Source: Streptomyces werraensis
GTDB lineage: Bacteria; Actinomycetota; Actinomycetes; Streptomycetales; Streptomycetaceae
Assembly (NCBI GenBank): GCA_014656175.1
Contig: BNBX01000008.1
Coordinates: forward strand, 37,811-101,810
Reading direction: 5' to 3'
DNA: 64,000 nucleotides
Positions 17,101 to 24,373 of this stretch are shown piece after piece; position 1 is the stretch's first letter, and every line of letters starts with the position of its first letter. A program made the translations under genes and the position numbers. The notes beneath the pieces are model-generated. The model saw nothing but the letters and a program-made list of their open reading frames with translations. It was not told the DNA's origin and searched no databases.

Positions 17101-17749
17101 GCTCTCCATGGACGCCTCCCGCCATCTGATGGACGACCACAGCACCTTCCTCAAGGAGCTGGGCGTGGTCTCCGCGCGGCGGCTGCGCGAGGTGCGGCAC
17201 GGGGAGACGGTGCTGGTCGCGGGCGCCAAGGCGGCCACCCAGACCCCGCCGATCCGCTCCGGGCGGCGGGTCATCTTCTCCACCCTGGACGACGGCACGG
17301 GCCTGGTCGACCTCGCCTTCTTCGACGACTCGCACGACACCTGCGCCCACACCGTCTTCCACTCCTGGCTGCTGCTGGTGCGCGGGGTGGTGCAGCGGCG
17401 CGGCCCGCGCAGCTTCAGCGTGGTCGGCTCCGCCGCCTGGAACCTCGCCGACCTGCTGGAGGTCCGCCGGGAGGAGGGACTGGAGGGAGTCGCCGCGCGG
17501 CTCGCCGCCCCGGCCGGCAACGGCTCCGGGGCCGCCGACGACGGCGACGCGCCGGCCCGCAGGCGGCTGGCCGGTTCGGACGGGCTGCCCGCGCCGGCCG
17601 GTTCGGCCGCCCGGGATCCGATGGAGGAGCGGACGATCCGCATGCCCACGGGGTACGAGATGCACCCCTGGGCCGATCTGCGCCCCGCGGGCGAAGGGCC
17701 CGCGGTGGGAAGGAAGTTGTGGCACCAGAGTCCGGGGAGTGCGGGATGA
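14198..17749 (+). CDS. dnaE2: Error-prone DNA polymerase DnaE2 (ImuC)
   Basis: This is a 1183-aa C-family polymerase for mutagenic translesion synthesis. The N-terminal PHP domain begins at once (FTHLHTVSGFSLRYGASHPERL, DALALTDRDTLAGSVRFAK). The palm carries the catalytic aspartates in VVLPDIDIDVES. Fingers and helix-hairpin-helix follow (ESPGQRDLVGRL, YGVVVFHEQVIDI, FCKAHAVAFA), with a C-terminal OB fold (DDGTGLVDLAFFDDS). It is shorter than replicative DnaE1 and lacks the clamp-binding tail region of that enzyme. I chose the GTG at 14198 after GGGAGG; in-frame GTGs at 14183 and 14192 are alternatives. The gene overlaps the next by ATGA and sits behind a LexA box. Confidence 0.96.
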   Translation: MPGFTHLHTVSGFSLRYGASHPERLAERAFERGMDALALTDRDTLAGSVRFAKACAKAGVRPLFGADLAVAPPDAAPAPGDSSVRRDRLRTPVRGGAFIDESAPRVTFLARDGARGWADLCRLVSAAHTADGPPRLAWEDNHAGGLTVLLGPDSDVGRALAAGRPDRAARLLAPWREVYGDALRLEAVWHGRTGTGPGSLRLAARTLGFAAEQRVRPVLSNAVRYADPGLGPVADVLDAARRLVPVDPAKGLDSGEAWLKDQGAMLEAAERIVEAAGFRRDTALRLLDQTQATAAECLVDPEDDLGMGSVHFPEAHLVGAGRRTAQRALASRAAAGMVLRGYDRRREYWERMHHELDIIAHHGFASYFLTVAQVVDDVRDMGIRVAARGSGAGSLVNHLLGIAHADPVEHGLLMERFLSKERVVLPDIDIDVESARRLEVYRAIIGRFGAERVATVAMPETYRVRHAVRDVGAALSMDPAEIDRVAKSFPHIRARDARAALEELPELRQLAGEKEKYGRLWELVEALDALPRGVAMHPCGVLLSDASLLSRTPVMPTSGEGFPMAQFDKDDVEDLGLLKLDVLGVRMQSAMAHAVGEVERATGERIDLDAVPDGDPATYGLIRSTETLGCFQIESPGQRDLVGRLQPSTFHDLVVDISLFRPGPVAADMVRPFIEARHGRAPVRHPHPDLEEALKGTYGVVVFHEQVIDIVAVMTGCGRGEADRVRRGLSDPESQGRIKVWFAQHAAARGYDAETIQRTWEIVEAFGSYGFCKAHAVAFAVPTYQSAWLKAHHPAAFYAGLLTHDPGMYPKRLLLADARRRGVPVLPLDVNKSGVAHRIELVSESGEVKGGSKPGKPVWGLRLALSDVHGISEAEAERIAEGQPYASLLDFWERARPSRPLAGRLAQVGALDAFGANRRDLQLHLTELHRGARGGRGDQLPLSGGRRTAPAGLPDLTEPEKLSAELGVLSMDASRHLMDDHSTFLKELGVVSARRLREVRHGETVLVAGAKAATQTPPIRSGRRVIFSTLDDGTGLVDLAFFDDSHDTCAHTVFHSWLLLVRGVVQRRGPRSFSVVGSAAWNLADLLEVRREEGLEGVAARLAAPAGNGSGAADDGDAPARRRLAGSDGLPAPAGSAARDPMEERTIRMPTGYEMHPWADLRPAGEGPAVGRKLWHQSPGSAG

Positions 17750-18714
17750 CCATTCTCTGCGTACGTTTCCAGCTGCCGCCGGTGGACGAGGCGGCCCTGC
17801 CGGGGCTGCTCGGCCTGCTGGAGGAGTTCACCCCCGTGGTACAGGCCCTGCCGCCGGACGGGGCGCTGGCCGATCTGCGCGGCGCCGAACGGTACTTCGG
17901 GCGCACCGCGCTGGAACTGGCCTCGGTGATCCGGGTGCGCGCCCTCGCCCTGCACGGCGTCGACTGCGTGATCGGCGCGGGTCCCGGACCGATGACGGCC
18001 CGCATGGCGCTGCGGGAGGCCCGGCCGGGGCGGACCCGCACGGTGGCCGAGGACGAGGTGCGGGAGTTCCTCGCCGGACAGCCCGTCGTCGCGCTGCCCG
18101 GCGTCGGCGCCAAGACCGCCCGCACCCTGTGCGAGTACGGCCTGGACACCCTCGGCCGGGTCGCCGCCGCGCCGCTGTCCACGCTCCAGCGGCTGGTGGG
18201 CGCCCGCGCCGGACGCGAACTGTACGAGAAGGCGGGCGGCGTCGACCGGGGCCGGGTCGTTCCCAACGCCGTTTCCCGGTCGCTGGCCGCCGAACGTCCC
18301 TTCACCCGCGACGAGCTGGACCCCGGCCGGCACCGGCGCGCCCTGCTCTCGGCCGCCGAGGAGCTGGGCGCCCGGCTGCGCGCCCTGGACAAGGTCTGCC
18401 GCGGCCTCACCCTCACCGTCCGCTACGCCGACCGGTCGGCCACCACCCGCACCCGCACGCTCCCCGAGCCGACCGCGCACTCGCCCGCGCTCACCAGGGC
18501 GGCGTACGGCCTGTACGAGGCGCTCGGTCTGCAACGCGCCCGGGTGCGCGCGGTGGTGCTGCGCGCGGAGGGCCTCGACCCCGCCGAACAGGCCGCCCAC
18601 CAGCTCACCTTCGACCCGGTGGACGAGAAGGTGCGCCGCATCGAGGAGGTCGCGGACCGCGTACGGGCCAAGTTCGGCCCGCACGTGCTGATGCCGGGGA
18701 CGCTGGCGGCCTGA
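17746..18714 (+). CDS. imuB: Catalytically dead Y-family polymerase homologue (ImuB-like)
   Basis: This is a 322-aa protein of the DinB/UmuC superfamily, translationally coupled to dnaE2 (ATGA overlap). The fold is recognisable from DLRGAERYFGRTALELASVIR, VIGAGPGPMTARMA, the helix-hairpin-helix ALPGVGAKTARTL and the little-finger region. The acidic residues needed for catalysis are missing: the N-terminal DxD is replaced by CVRFQLPPVDEA, and the SIDE motif by ALADLRGAE. ImuB proteins likewise lack an active site and act as adaptors joining DnaE2 to the sliding clamp. HQLTFDP near the C-terminus resembles a clamp-binding QLxLF motif. No imuA/imuA' gene is present here. Confidence 0.85.
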   Translation: MTILCVRFQLPPVDEAALPGLLGLLEEFTPVVQALPPDGALADLRGAERYFGRTALELASVIRVRALALHGVDCVIGAGPGPMTARMALREARPGRTRTVAEDEVREFLAGQPVVALPGVGAKTARTLCEYGLDTLGRVAAAPLSTLQRLVGARAGRELYEKAGGVDRGRVVPNAVSRSLAAERPFTRDELDPGRHRRALLSAAEELGARLRALDKVCRGLTLTVRYADRSATTRTRTLPEPTAHSPALTRAAYGLYEALGLQRARVRAVVLRAEGLDPAEQAAHQLTFDPVDEKVRRIEEVADRVRAKFGPHVLMPGTLAA

Positions 18715-18796
18715 GGGGGCGGTGATTTGTCCGTTCGGTGACGCGGTATCAGGCTGCGACGAGTGGATGTGGGGGAGTCGCGGGATTTTTTACCGA

Positions 18797-18834
18797 CCCG
18801 TAACTTCCCGGCTTTCCCTACTCGCCCGTAACTT
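18797..18834. promoter_or_regulatory. Two direct repeats in the lipase promoter region
   Basis: CCCGTAACTT occurs at 18797-18806 and again at 18825-18834, 28 bases apart, about 100 bases before the lipase start. The spacing (near three helical turns) suits a dimeric activator. Which protein binds is unknown. Confidence 0.5.
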
Positions 18835-18852
18835 GATGAGTGAACAGCATCC

Positions 18853-18868
18853 CGTGATCCGGATCACA
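18853..18868. promoter_or_regulatory. Crp-like palindrome in the lipase leader
   Basis: CGTGA-TCCGGA-TCACA contains a perfect 14-bp palindrome (18854-18867) and matches the Crp/Fnr form TGTGA-N6-TCACA at nine of ten positions. It lies 48 bases before the ATG. Streptomyces Crp prefers GTG-N6-GNCAC; this site has A where G is expected, so the assignment is tentative. Confidence 0.5.
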
Positions 18869-18915
18869 GGGCGTAGGACCCCACCCTCCCCCTTGAGCCG
18901 CAAGGAGATCACACG

Positions 18916-19779
18916 ATGCTGCCCTGGAAGCGGGTGATCAGACCGCTGGCCGCGTTCCTGCTGGCCGCGGTCGCCGTCACCGCCCCCGCCGCGTCGGGCG
19001 CGCAGGCCGCCGCCGCACCCAGCTCCGGCTGGAACGACTTCACCTGCAAGCCCTCCGCCGCCCACCCCCGCCCCGTCGTCCTGGTCCACGGCACCTTCGG
19101 CAACTCCGTCGACAACTGGCTGGGCCTCGCGCCCTACTTGAAGAACCGCGGCTACTGCGTCTTCTCCCTGGACTACGGCCGGCTCCCCGGTGTCCCGCTC
19201 TTCCACGGTCTCGGTCCCGTCGAGAAGTCCGCCGAGCAGCTCGACGCCTACGTCGACCGGGTGCGCGCCGCGACCGGCGCCGCGGAGGTCGACATCGTCG
19301 GCCACTCCCAGGGCGGCATGATGCCCCGCTACTACCTCAAGTTCCTCGGCGGCGCCGCCGAGGTGAACGCCCTGATCGGCATCGCCCCCAGCAACCACGG
19401 CACCACCCTCAGCGGTCTCACCGCGCTGCTGCCGTACTTCCCCGGCGCCGAGGACCTGCTGAGCGAGGCCACCCCCGCCCTCGCCGACCAGATCGCCGGC
19501 TCCGCCTTCCTCACCAAGCTCAACGCGGGCGGCGACACCGTCCCCGGCGTCCGCTACACCGTCATCGCCACCAAGTACGACCAGGTCGTCACCCCGTACC
19601 GCAGCGCCTTCCTGACCGGGCCGAACGTCCGCAACGTGGTCCTCCAGGACCTCTGCGCGGTCGACCTGTCCGAGCACCTGGCCATCGGGCTGTTCGACCG
19701 GATCGCCTTCCACGAGGTGGCGAACGCCCTCGACCCGGACCGCGCGCGACGCACCACCTGTGCCTCCGTCTTCAGCTGA
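18916..19779 (+). CDS. Secreted triacylglycerol lipase, alpha/beta hydrolase
   Basis: This is a 287-aa secreted lipase of the EstB/LipA group. A signal peptide occupies residues 1-34 or so (RPLAAFLLAAVAVTAPAASGAQA). The core has the oxyanion motif VVLVHGTFGNS, the nucleophile elbow VGHSQGG with Ser131, an Asp in TVIATKYDQVVTPY and a His in DLSEHLAI or AFHEVANAL. Cysteines at the N-terminal FTCKP, GYCVF, DLCAV and TTCAS could form disulfides. The ATG at 18916 has an AAGGAG site. It probably hydrolyses extracellular acylglycerols. The upstream region has repeats and a Crp-like palindrome, suggesting nutritional control. Confidence 0.94.
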   Translation: MLPWKRVIRPLAAFLLAAVAVTAPAASGAQAAAAPSSGWNDFTCKPSAAHPRPVVLVHGTFGNSVDNWLGLAPYLKNRGYCVFSLDYGRLPGVPLFHGLGPVEKSAEQLDAYVDRVRAATGAAEVDIVGHSQGGMMPRYYLKFLGGAAEVNALIGIAPSNHGTTLSGLTALLPYFPGAEDLLSEATPALADQIAGSAFLTKLNAGGDTVPGVRYTVIATKYDQVVTPYRSAFLTGPNVRNVVLQDLCAVDLSEHLAIGLFDRIAFHEVANALDPDRARRTTCASVFS

Positions 19780-19801
19780 CACGTGCCACCGCACGCTGGA
19801 A

Positions 19802-19848
19802 GCGGCGGGTCCCTGTCCGGCCTGAGCCGCCGGACAGGGACCCGCCGC
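19802..19848. terminator. Bidirectional terminator between lipase and LPMO genes
   Basis: A perfect 19-bp stem (GCGGCGGGTCCCTGTCCGG and complement) with a 9-base loop sits between convergent stops. Confidence 0.93.
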
Positions 19849-19852
19849 CGGT

Positions 19853-20878
19853 TCAGCGCCCGTGGCGTCCGGTCGCCGTTCGCCGCCGCGCGGAGGCGAA
19901 CAGCGCGGCCGAGCCGAGCGCCAGCGCCGCGGCGCCGCCGACCATCAGGTACGGCGTGCTGTCGTCGCCGCCGGTCTCCGCCAGGTTCCGGCCGCCGCCC
20001 GCCGCCTTCAGCTGGTTGCCGGCGCCGGCCTCCGCCGCGACCGGGTCGGCCGTGGTGGCGGGATCGTCGTCACCGTGCCCGTGGTTCTCGACCGTCGACT
20101 TCTCGGTACCGGCCTCGATCTGCTCCTGGGACGGGGCGGAGGCGGAGGGCGCAGGGGCGGGCGCCTCCTTCGGGGTGTCGTCGCCCGCGGCGTCCTCACC
20201 CTTGTCCGCCTCGCCGCCGTCGTCCGCCGTCCCGCCGCCGGCCGCGCCGCCGAAGGTGACGTCCGAGCAGGAGTAGAACGCCTCCGGGCTGTCCGACCGC
20301 TGCCAGACCGCGTACAGCAGCTGCTGCCCGGAGCGCTCCGGCAGGGTGCCGGAGAAGGTGTAGAAACCGTCGGCCGCGGCCGGGTCGGTGGAGGTCGCCA
20401 CCGGGTTGGCCAGGTCCAGGTCGTCCCAGGCCAGCGGCTGGGCCGGGTCGTAGCCGGGCTTGGTGATGTACACCGTGAAGGTGCCCTTGTGCGGGGCCGT
20501 CACCCGGTACTTGAAGGTGTGGTCGCCACTGGACACGCTCGTCGCCGGCCAGTCGGCGCGCGCCAGGTCGAGGCCCTTGAACGCCTCGTTGCCGGCGCTG
20601 CACAGCTTGCCGTCCGGGATCAGCTCCTGGTGGCGTCCGCCCGCGTCACCGATGCGGACGCCGTTCCAGTCGTACAGCGCCTGGGTGCCGCCGGCCGCGA
20701 CGGCCGCCTTGCACGCCTCCGACTTCGGACTCTCCGGTCCCTCGCCGAAACACTGGAAGACCCGGCTGACCGGGTCGCCCATCGAACCGTGGGCGGCGGC
20801 CGGCGCCGCGGACAGTCCGGTGAGGGCGAGCGGGCCGAGAGCTATGGCGGCGACAGCGGCCTTGCGGCGTGCGGACAT
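19853..20878 (-). CDS. Sortase-anchored lytic polysaccharide monooxygenase (AA10)
   Basis: This is a 341-aa copper enzyme that oxidatively cleaves chitin or cellulose. The signal peptide ends at PAAA|HGSMGDPVSR, so His30 becomes the mature N-terminus and forms the histidine brace with a second His, likely His120 (SSGDHTFKYRV). The AA10 core runs to about residue 210 (GFYTFSGTLPERSGQQLLYAVW, SPEAFYSCSDVTF). A long Asp/Glu/Pro/Ala-rich linker follows, then LAETG at 299-303, a hydrophobic helix and a basic tail. This is a class E-type sortase signal that would fix the enzyme to the cell wall. No sortase gene is in the window. The ATG at 20878 has a GAGGAG site upstream. Confidence 0.93.
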   Translation of the reverse strand: MSARRKAAVAAIALGPLALTGLSAAPAAAHGSMGDPVSRVFQCFGEGPESPKSEACKAAVAAGGTQALYDWNGVRIGDAGGRHQELIPDGKLCSAGNEAFKGLDLARADWPATSVSSGDHTFKYRVTAPHKGTFTVYITKPGYDPAQPLAWDDLDLANPVATSTDPAAADGFYTFSGTLPERSGQQLLYAVWQRSDSPEAFYSCSDVTFGGAAGGGTADDGGEADKGEDAAGDDTPKEAPAPAPSASAPSQEQIEAGTEKSTVENHGHGDDDPATTADPVAAEAGAGNQLKAAGGGRNLAETGGDDSTPYLMVGGAAALALGSAALFASARRRTATGRHGR

Positions 20879-21062
20879 GGGGCAGCAACTCCTCGACGAA
20901 CAGCGGATCTCAAGGGGGGAGACCCCGGGGGGATCCCGTGGGGGTGGCTCAGAAACTAGCCCCCGGAAACCCGGAAATCGCCCGGTGAGGGCGGTGCGGG
21001 GAGATCCTTATGGTCGCTTTAAGGGAGCGTTCGGACTGGGATCAGGTAGGGAGCGTGCGCGC

Positions 21063-21539
21063 ATGACGAAGGCGCGGATCAGGCCGGCCGTCGCCGCCGA
21101 CGTACCGGCCGTGGAGGCGGTGGTCGACGCGGCCTTCCGGCCCTACGTCGCCCGCATCGGCGTGGTGCCGGTGCCCATGGAGGCGGACCACGCGGCGAAC
21201 GTGGCCGCGGGCCGGGTGTTCGTCGCGGAACTCCCGGACGACGGCGGGACCGGGTCCGTACGGGTCGCCGGCCTCGTCGTGCTGGAGCCCCGCGCGGACC
21301 ACCTGTACCTGGACACCGTCGCCGTCCTCCCCGACACGCAGGGCGCCGGGCTGGGACGGCTGCTGCTGGAGTTCGCGGAGGCCCGGGCGCGGGCGCTCGG
21401 GCTGCCCGAGATCCGGCTGTTCACGAACGCCATGATGTGGGAGAACCAGAAGATCTACCCGCGGCTCGGCTACGAGACCGTGGAACGGCGGGTGACCGGC
21501 CCGTACGACCGGATCCACTACCGCAAGCGGCTGGGCTGA
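21063..21539 (+). CDS. GNAT-family N-acetyltransferase
   Basis: This is a 158-aa cytoplasmic acyltransferase. The GNAT fold is seen from RIRPAVAADVPAVEAVVDAAF (first strand and helix), DHLYLDTVAVLPDTQGAGLGRLLLEFAEA (acetyl-CoA pyrophosphate loop Q-x-x-G-x-G) and the C-terminal IRLFTNAMMWENQKIYPRLGY. The ATG at 21063 follows a GGGAG site. The substrate is unknown. It is monocistronic and converges on a short gene with a small GC palindrome between them. Confidence 0.9.
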   Translation: MTKARIRPAVAADVPAVEAVVDAAFRPYVARIGVVPVPMEADHAANVAAGRVFVAELPDDGGTGSVRVAGLVVLEPRADHLYLDTVAVLPDTQGAGLGRLLLEFAEARARALGLPEIRLFTNAMMWENQKIYPRLGYETVERRVTGPYDRIHYRKRLG

Positions 21540-21540
21540 A

Positions 21541-21552
21541 CCCCGCGCGGGG
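21541..21552. terminator. Short GC palindrome between convergent genes
   Basis: CCCCGCGCGGGG directly after the GNAT stop is a perfect 12-bp palindrome. It is short for a terminator but is the only candidate between these two convergent genes. Confidence 0.4.
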
Positions 21553-21555
21553 CGT

Positions 21556-21690
21556 TCAGCCGTCGGGCCACCAGGTGCGGGCGACGTCCTTGCGGACCTC
21601 GGGGCGCTCCGCGGGACGCTCGTCGGCCTCCTCGCGGACCCGGCGGGTGTCCGTCCTCGTCGAGGGCTTCTGCACGGTGACGCGGCGCAT
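21556..21690 (-). CDS. Small basic conserved protein, 44 aa
   Basis: A short gene with a clear GGAGG site 5 bases before the ATG at 21690. The product (MRRVTVQKPSTRTDTRRVRE then EADERPAERPEVRKDVART, ending WWPDG) is highly charged, without hydrophobic segments. Its codon use matches real Streptomyces genes. I recall similar small proteins in other streptomycetes but no function. Confidence 0.65.
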   Translation of the reverse strand: MRRVTVQKPSTRTDTRRVREEADERPAERPEVRKDVARTWWPDG

Positions 21691-21828
21691 GGCTGCCTCC
21701 TCGAAGGCCCACCGGGTCACCCGTTCCCACGGCGGCGAACCTTTCGGGGGAGAGTTCCTCATCCGTCCCGTCGTGTCTGTGGCCCCGGTCACGAATCGAC
21801 TGTCAGTGGCAGGTGTCACCCTGAGCCC

Positions 21829-22449
21829 ATGACCACACATCACGGTGACGGGGCGGACACCAGCGGTGTCGACTGGGACGAGCGGGCGGCCGCCTTCGAC
21901 GAGGAGCCGGACCACGGCCTGCGCGACCCCCGCGTGCGCGCCGCCTGGGCCGCGCGGCTGAAGGACTGGCTGCCCGGCCGGCCCTGCGACGTCCTCGACC
22001 TCGGCTGCGGCACCGGAAGTCTCTCCCTCCTCGCCGCCGAGCAGGGCCACCGGGTCACCGGCGTGGACCGCTCCCCGGCCATGGTGGAGCTGGCCCGGCA
22101 GAAGCTCGCCGGGCGGCACGCGGTGTTCCTCACCGGCGACGCGGTCCGCCCGCCGGTCGACGGCGAGCGGTACGACGCCGTCCTCGTCCGGCACGTGCTG
22201 TGGACGCTGCCCGAGCCGGACCGGGTGCTGCGGCGCTGGCGCGACCTGCTGCGGCCGGGCGGCCGGCTGGTGCTGGTCGAGGGCGTGTGGGGGACGGTGA
22301 GCCCGGTCGGCATACCCGCGGACCGGCTCACCGCCCTCCTCGCCCCGCTCACCGCGCGGGTGCGCGTGGAGCGGCTGTCCGGGGACCCGGCGCTGTGGGG
22401 ACGGGAGGTCGACGACGAGCGGTACGCGGTGGTGGCCCTGCGGGACTGA
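21829..22449 (+). CDS. Class I SAM-dependent methyltransferase
   Basis: This is a 206-aa methyltransferase. The Rossmann motifs are clear: motif I VLDLGCGTGSLSLLAAEQG, acidic loop VTGVDRSPAMVELARQKL, motif II-like VFLTGDAVRPPVDGERYDAVLVRHVLWTLP, and RPGGRLVLVEGVW. The family resembles small-molecule methyltransferases (UbiE/Methyltransf_11 type). The acceptor is unknown and no biosynthetic genes are next to it. The ATG at 21829 lacks a strong ribosome site. Confidence 0.9.
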   Translation: MTTHHGDGADTSGVDWDERAAAFDEEPDHGLRDPRVRAAWAARLKDWLPGRPCDVLDLGCGTGSLSLLAAEQGHRVTGVDRSPAMVELARQKLAGRHAVFLTGDAVRPPVDGERYDAVLVRHVLWTLPEPDRVLRRWRDLLRPGGRLVLVEGVWGTVSPVGIPADRLTALLAPLTARVRVERLSGDPALWGREVDDERYAVVALRD

Positions 22450-22476
22450 CCCCGGGGGGTCCCGGGTGGTCGTGGC

Positions 22477-22977
22477 TCAGTCGAGCAGGGTGGCGAGGCC
22501 CTCCCCGCGGGCCAGGGCGTCCAGTTCGTCGAGGGCGGCCACCGCGGCCGCCGCCGCGCCCGGGTCCCGGGCGGACAGGCCGCTCTCCGCGAACTCGTCC
22601 TCGTCCAGCCGCCGTACGTCCGTGCCGTCGGCGGAGACCCACAGGTCCAGGTCGAGGTCCTCCACGACCAGGCGGCCCCCGGCCAGCTCGGCCGGGCGGG
22701 TGATGTCGCAGTAGTGGCCCTTGAGCGCGCCCCCGAAGGCGCGCACCTCCTTCACGGAGTACCAGCGGTCCCGCCAGTAGTGCTCCGTGAAGACGTCCCC
22801 GGGCTCGAACCGCACGAAGCCGAAGTCGCGCACGCCCTCGCCCGCCCACGGGGCGCGCACGCTCACCCGGGTGCCGTCGTCGGCGAGCAGCTCCGCCGGG
22901 TAGCTGATCTTCGTGCGGCCCGCCTTGACCAGGACCACCTCGACCGTCGCCGGTCCGTCAGCCGAGTTCGCGGACAT
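22477..22977 (-). CDS. DUF402-family protein
   Basis: This is a 166-aa cytoplasmic protein. The DUF402 core is visible: VFTEHYWRDRWYSVKEVRAF, LKGHYCDITRPAEL, LVVEDLDLDLWVSADG and RLDEDEF. In this family (which includes the fosfomycin protein FomD and nucleoside di/triphosphate phosphatases) the conserved Tyr, Asp and Glu residues bind a divalent metal and hydrolyse nucleotides. Its exact substrate is unclear. The start overlaps the end of the upstream GNAT gene by 20 bases, so the two are probably co-translated. Confidence 0.85.
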   Translation of the reverse strand: MSANSADGPATVEVVLVKAGRTKISYPAELLADDGTRVSVRAPWAGEGVRDFGFVRFEPGDVFTEHYWRDRWYSVKEVRAFGGALKGHYCDITRPAELAGGRLVVEDLDLDLWVSADGTDVRRLDEDEFAESGLSARDPGAAAAAVAALDELDALARGEGLATLLD

Positions 22978-23890
22978 GGCGCACCTCCGTCCCGCACAGC
23001 TCGTAGCCGAACCACTTGTTGATGGCGAGCATCGGCTCGTTCCCCGTGTCGTTGCCCGTGAAAGCCTCCGTGTACCCGGCCGCGCGGGCCCGGTGCAGCG
23101 AGTCGTTCTTCGCGAGCTTCGCCAGACCCCGGCCGCGGTGGGCGCGGGCCGTGCCGGTCATGCCCGTCGCGTACCGGGCGGAGCCGTCCGTGCGGGCCGC
23201 GGTGAACGCGGCGGGCCAGCCGTCGACCACGGCCACCGTGGTCAGCTCCGCGTCGAACAGAGGGTGCTGCCAGGTCTCCCTGAGCCACGCCTCGTAGTCG
23301 GTGAACTCCGCGTCCACGTCGCTCGGCTCGTCCGCCGTGGTCTCCGCGTCCAGCTCGAACAGCGGGCGCGGGTCGTCGGCGTACCAGGAACCCGGACGCA
23401 GCTCCACACCCGGCGGCGGGTCCTGCAGCGGGGGCAGCTCGCGGTGCGCCAGGTCCAGGCGGAGGAAGTGCGCGGAGCGGCTCGCCCGGTAGCCGTGCAG
23501 CTCGGCGAAGGCGCGGTTGCCGGGCTCGTCCAGCACCCAGGCCAGCAGCCGGGTCGCCCCGTGCGCGGTCAGATGCTCCTCGGCGGCGCGCACCAGCAGC
23601 GTGCCCGCGCCCCGGCGCGTGTGCCGGGGGTGCACGTAGACGTTGACGTTGCCCTGGCCGGGCACGCTGCTGTCGTGCACCAGGTGCACCTGGGCCGTGC
23701 CGACCACCTCGCCGTCGTCGTCCACCGCCACCAGCGGGCGGTAGTGGGCGTCGGGGTGCATCCGGGTGAGGTCGTGGATCAGGGACTGAGAGGTGACCAG
23801 GATGAACGGCAGCGCTGCCTGCCGTACGCGGGCGAAGCCCTCCAGGTCGGCCTGGGCGTCGGGGCGCAGATCGCGGACGGTCACTGTCAT
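22958..23890 (-). CDS. Double-domain GNAT acetyltransferase
   Basis: This is a 310-aa protein with two GNAT domains in tandem. The first (about 1-150) carries the acetyl-CoA loop HPRHTRRGAGTLLVRAAEEH; the second (about 155-310) carries ARAHRGRGLAKLAKNDSLHR and the C-terminal NEPMLAINKWFGYELC. Tandem-GNAT proteins in actinobacteria include mycothiol synthase relatives, but key MshD features are not evident, so the substrate remains open. The ATG at 23890 was chosen over an upstream extension that is Arg/Pro-rich and non-conserved in character. It lies divergently from a GntR-type regulator 95 bases away. Confidence 0.88.
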   Translation of the reverse strand: MTVTVRDLRPDAQADLEGFARVRQAALPFILVTSQSLIHDLTRMHPDAHYRPLVAVDDDGEVVGTAQVHLVHDSSVPGQGNVNVYVHPRHTRRGAGTLLVRAAEEHLTAHGATRLLAWVLDEPGNRAFAELHGYRASRSAHFLRLDLAHRELPPLQDPPPGVELRPGSWYADDPRPLFELDAETTADEPSDVDAEFTDYEAWLRETWQHPLFDAELTTVAVVDGWPAAFTAARTDGSARYATGMTGTARAHRGRGLAKLAKNDSLHRARAAGYTEAFTGNDTGNEPMLAINKWFGYELCGTEVRHVRELG

Positions 23891-23985
23891 GTGAGGGCAC
23901 GCTACGAGGTGGCGCGGCGGGGTGCCTCCCATTTTCCGGGGCCGGGAATGCGGCCTCCGGGGCGGGGGTGCGCGAGAATCGCGGC

Positions 23986-24354
23986 GTGACTGTACGGATC
24001 CACATCCAGGACGGAACACCGCCTTACGAGCAGGTGCGGGCGCAGATCGCCGAGCAGGCGCGGTCGGGGGAACTGCCGGTGGGGTACCGGCTGCCGACCG
24101 TGCGGGGGCTGGCCGAGACGCTCGGCCTCGCGGCGAACACGGTCGCCAAGGCGTACCGGGCGCTGGAGGCGGACGGCGTGATCGAGACGCGGGGGCGTAA
24201 CGGCACGGTGATCGCTGCCGCGGGGCCGGCGGCGGAGAGGGAGGTCGCTGCCGCCGCGCAGGGATTCGCCGAGCGGGCCCGGCGGTTGGGGGTGGGGGAG
24301 GAGGCGGCGATGGCCGCGGTGCGGGATGCCCTGCGGGCGGTTTTTCGGGCCTAG
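23986..24354 (+). CDS. GntR-family regulator, YtrA subfamily
   Basis: This is a 122-aa DNA-binding protein. The winged helix-turn-helix covers residues 10-75 (PPYEQVRAQIAEQA, LPTVRGLAETLGLAANTVAK, YRALEADGVIETRGRNGT), followed only by a short helical tail, as in the YtrA subgroup. Such regulators often control ABC transporters; none is adjacent here. The GTG at 23986 has a GAGAAT -10 box just upstream, indicating a leaderless mRNA. It may regulate itself and the divergent acetyltransferase gene, which is inference. Confidence 0.9.
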   Translation: MTVRIHIQDGTPPYEQVRAQIAEQARSGELPVGYRLPTVRGLAETLGLAANTVAKAYRALEADGVIETRGRNGTVIAAAGPAAEREVAAAAQGFAERARRLGVGEEAAMAAVRDALRAVFRA

Positions 24355-24373
24355 GCGCCGCGTGGGTTCGGGT

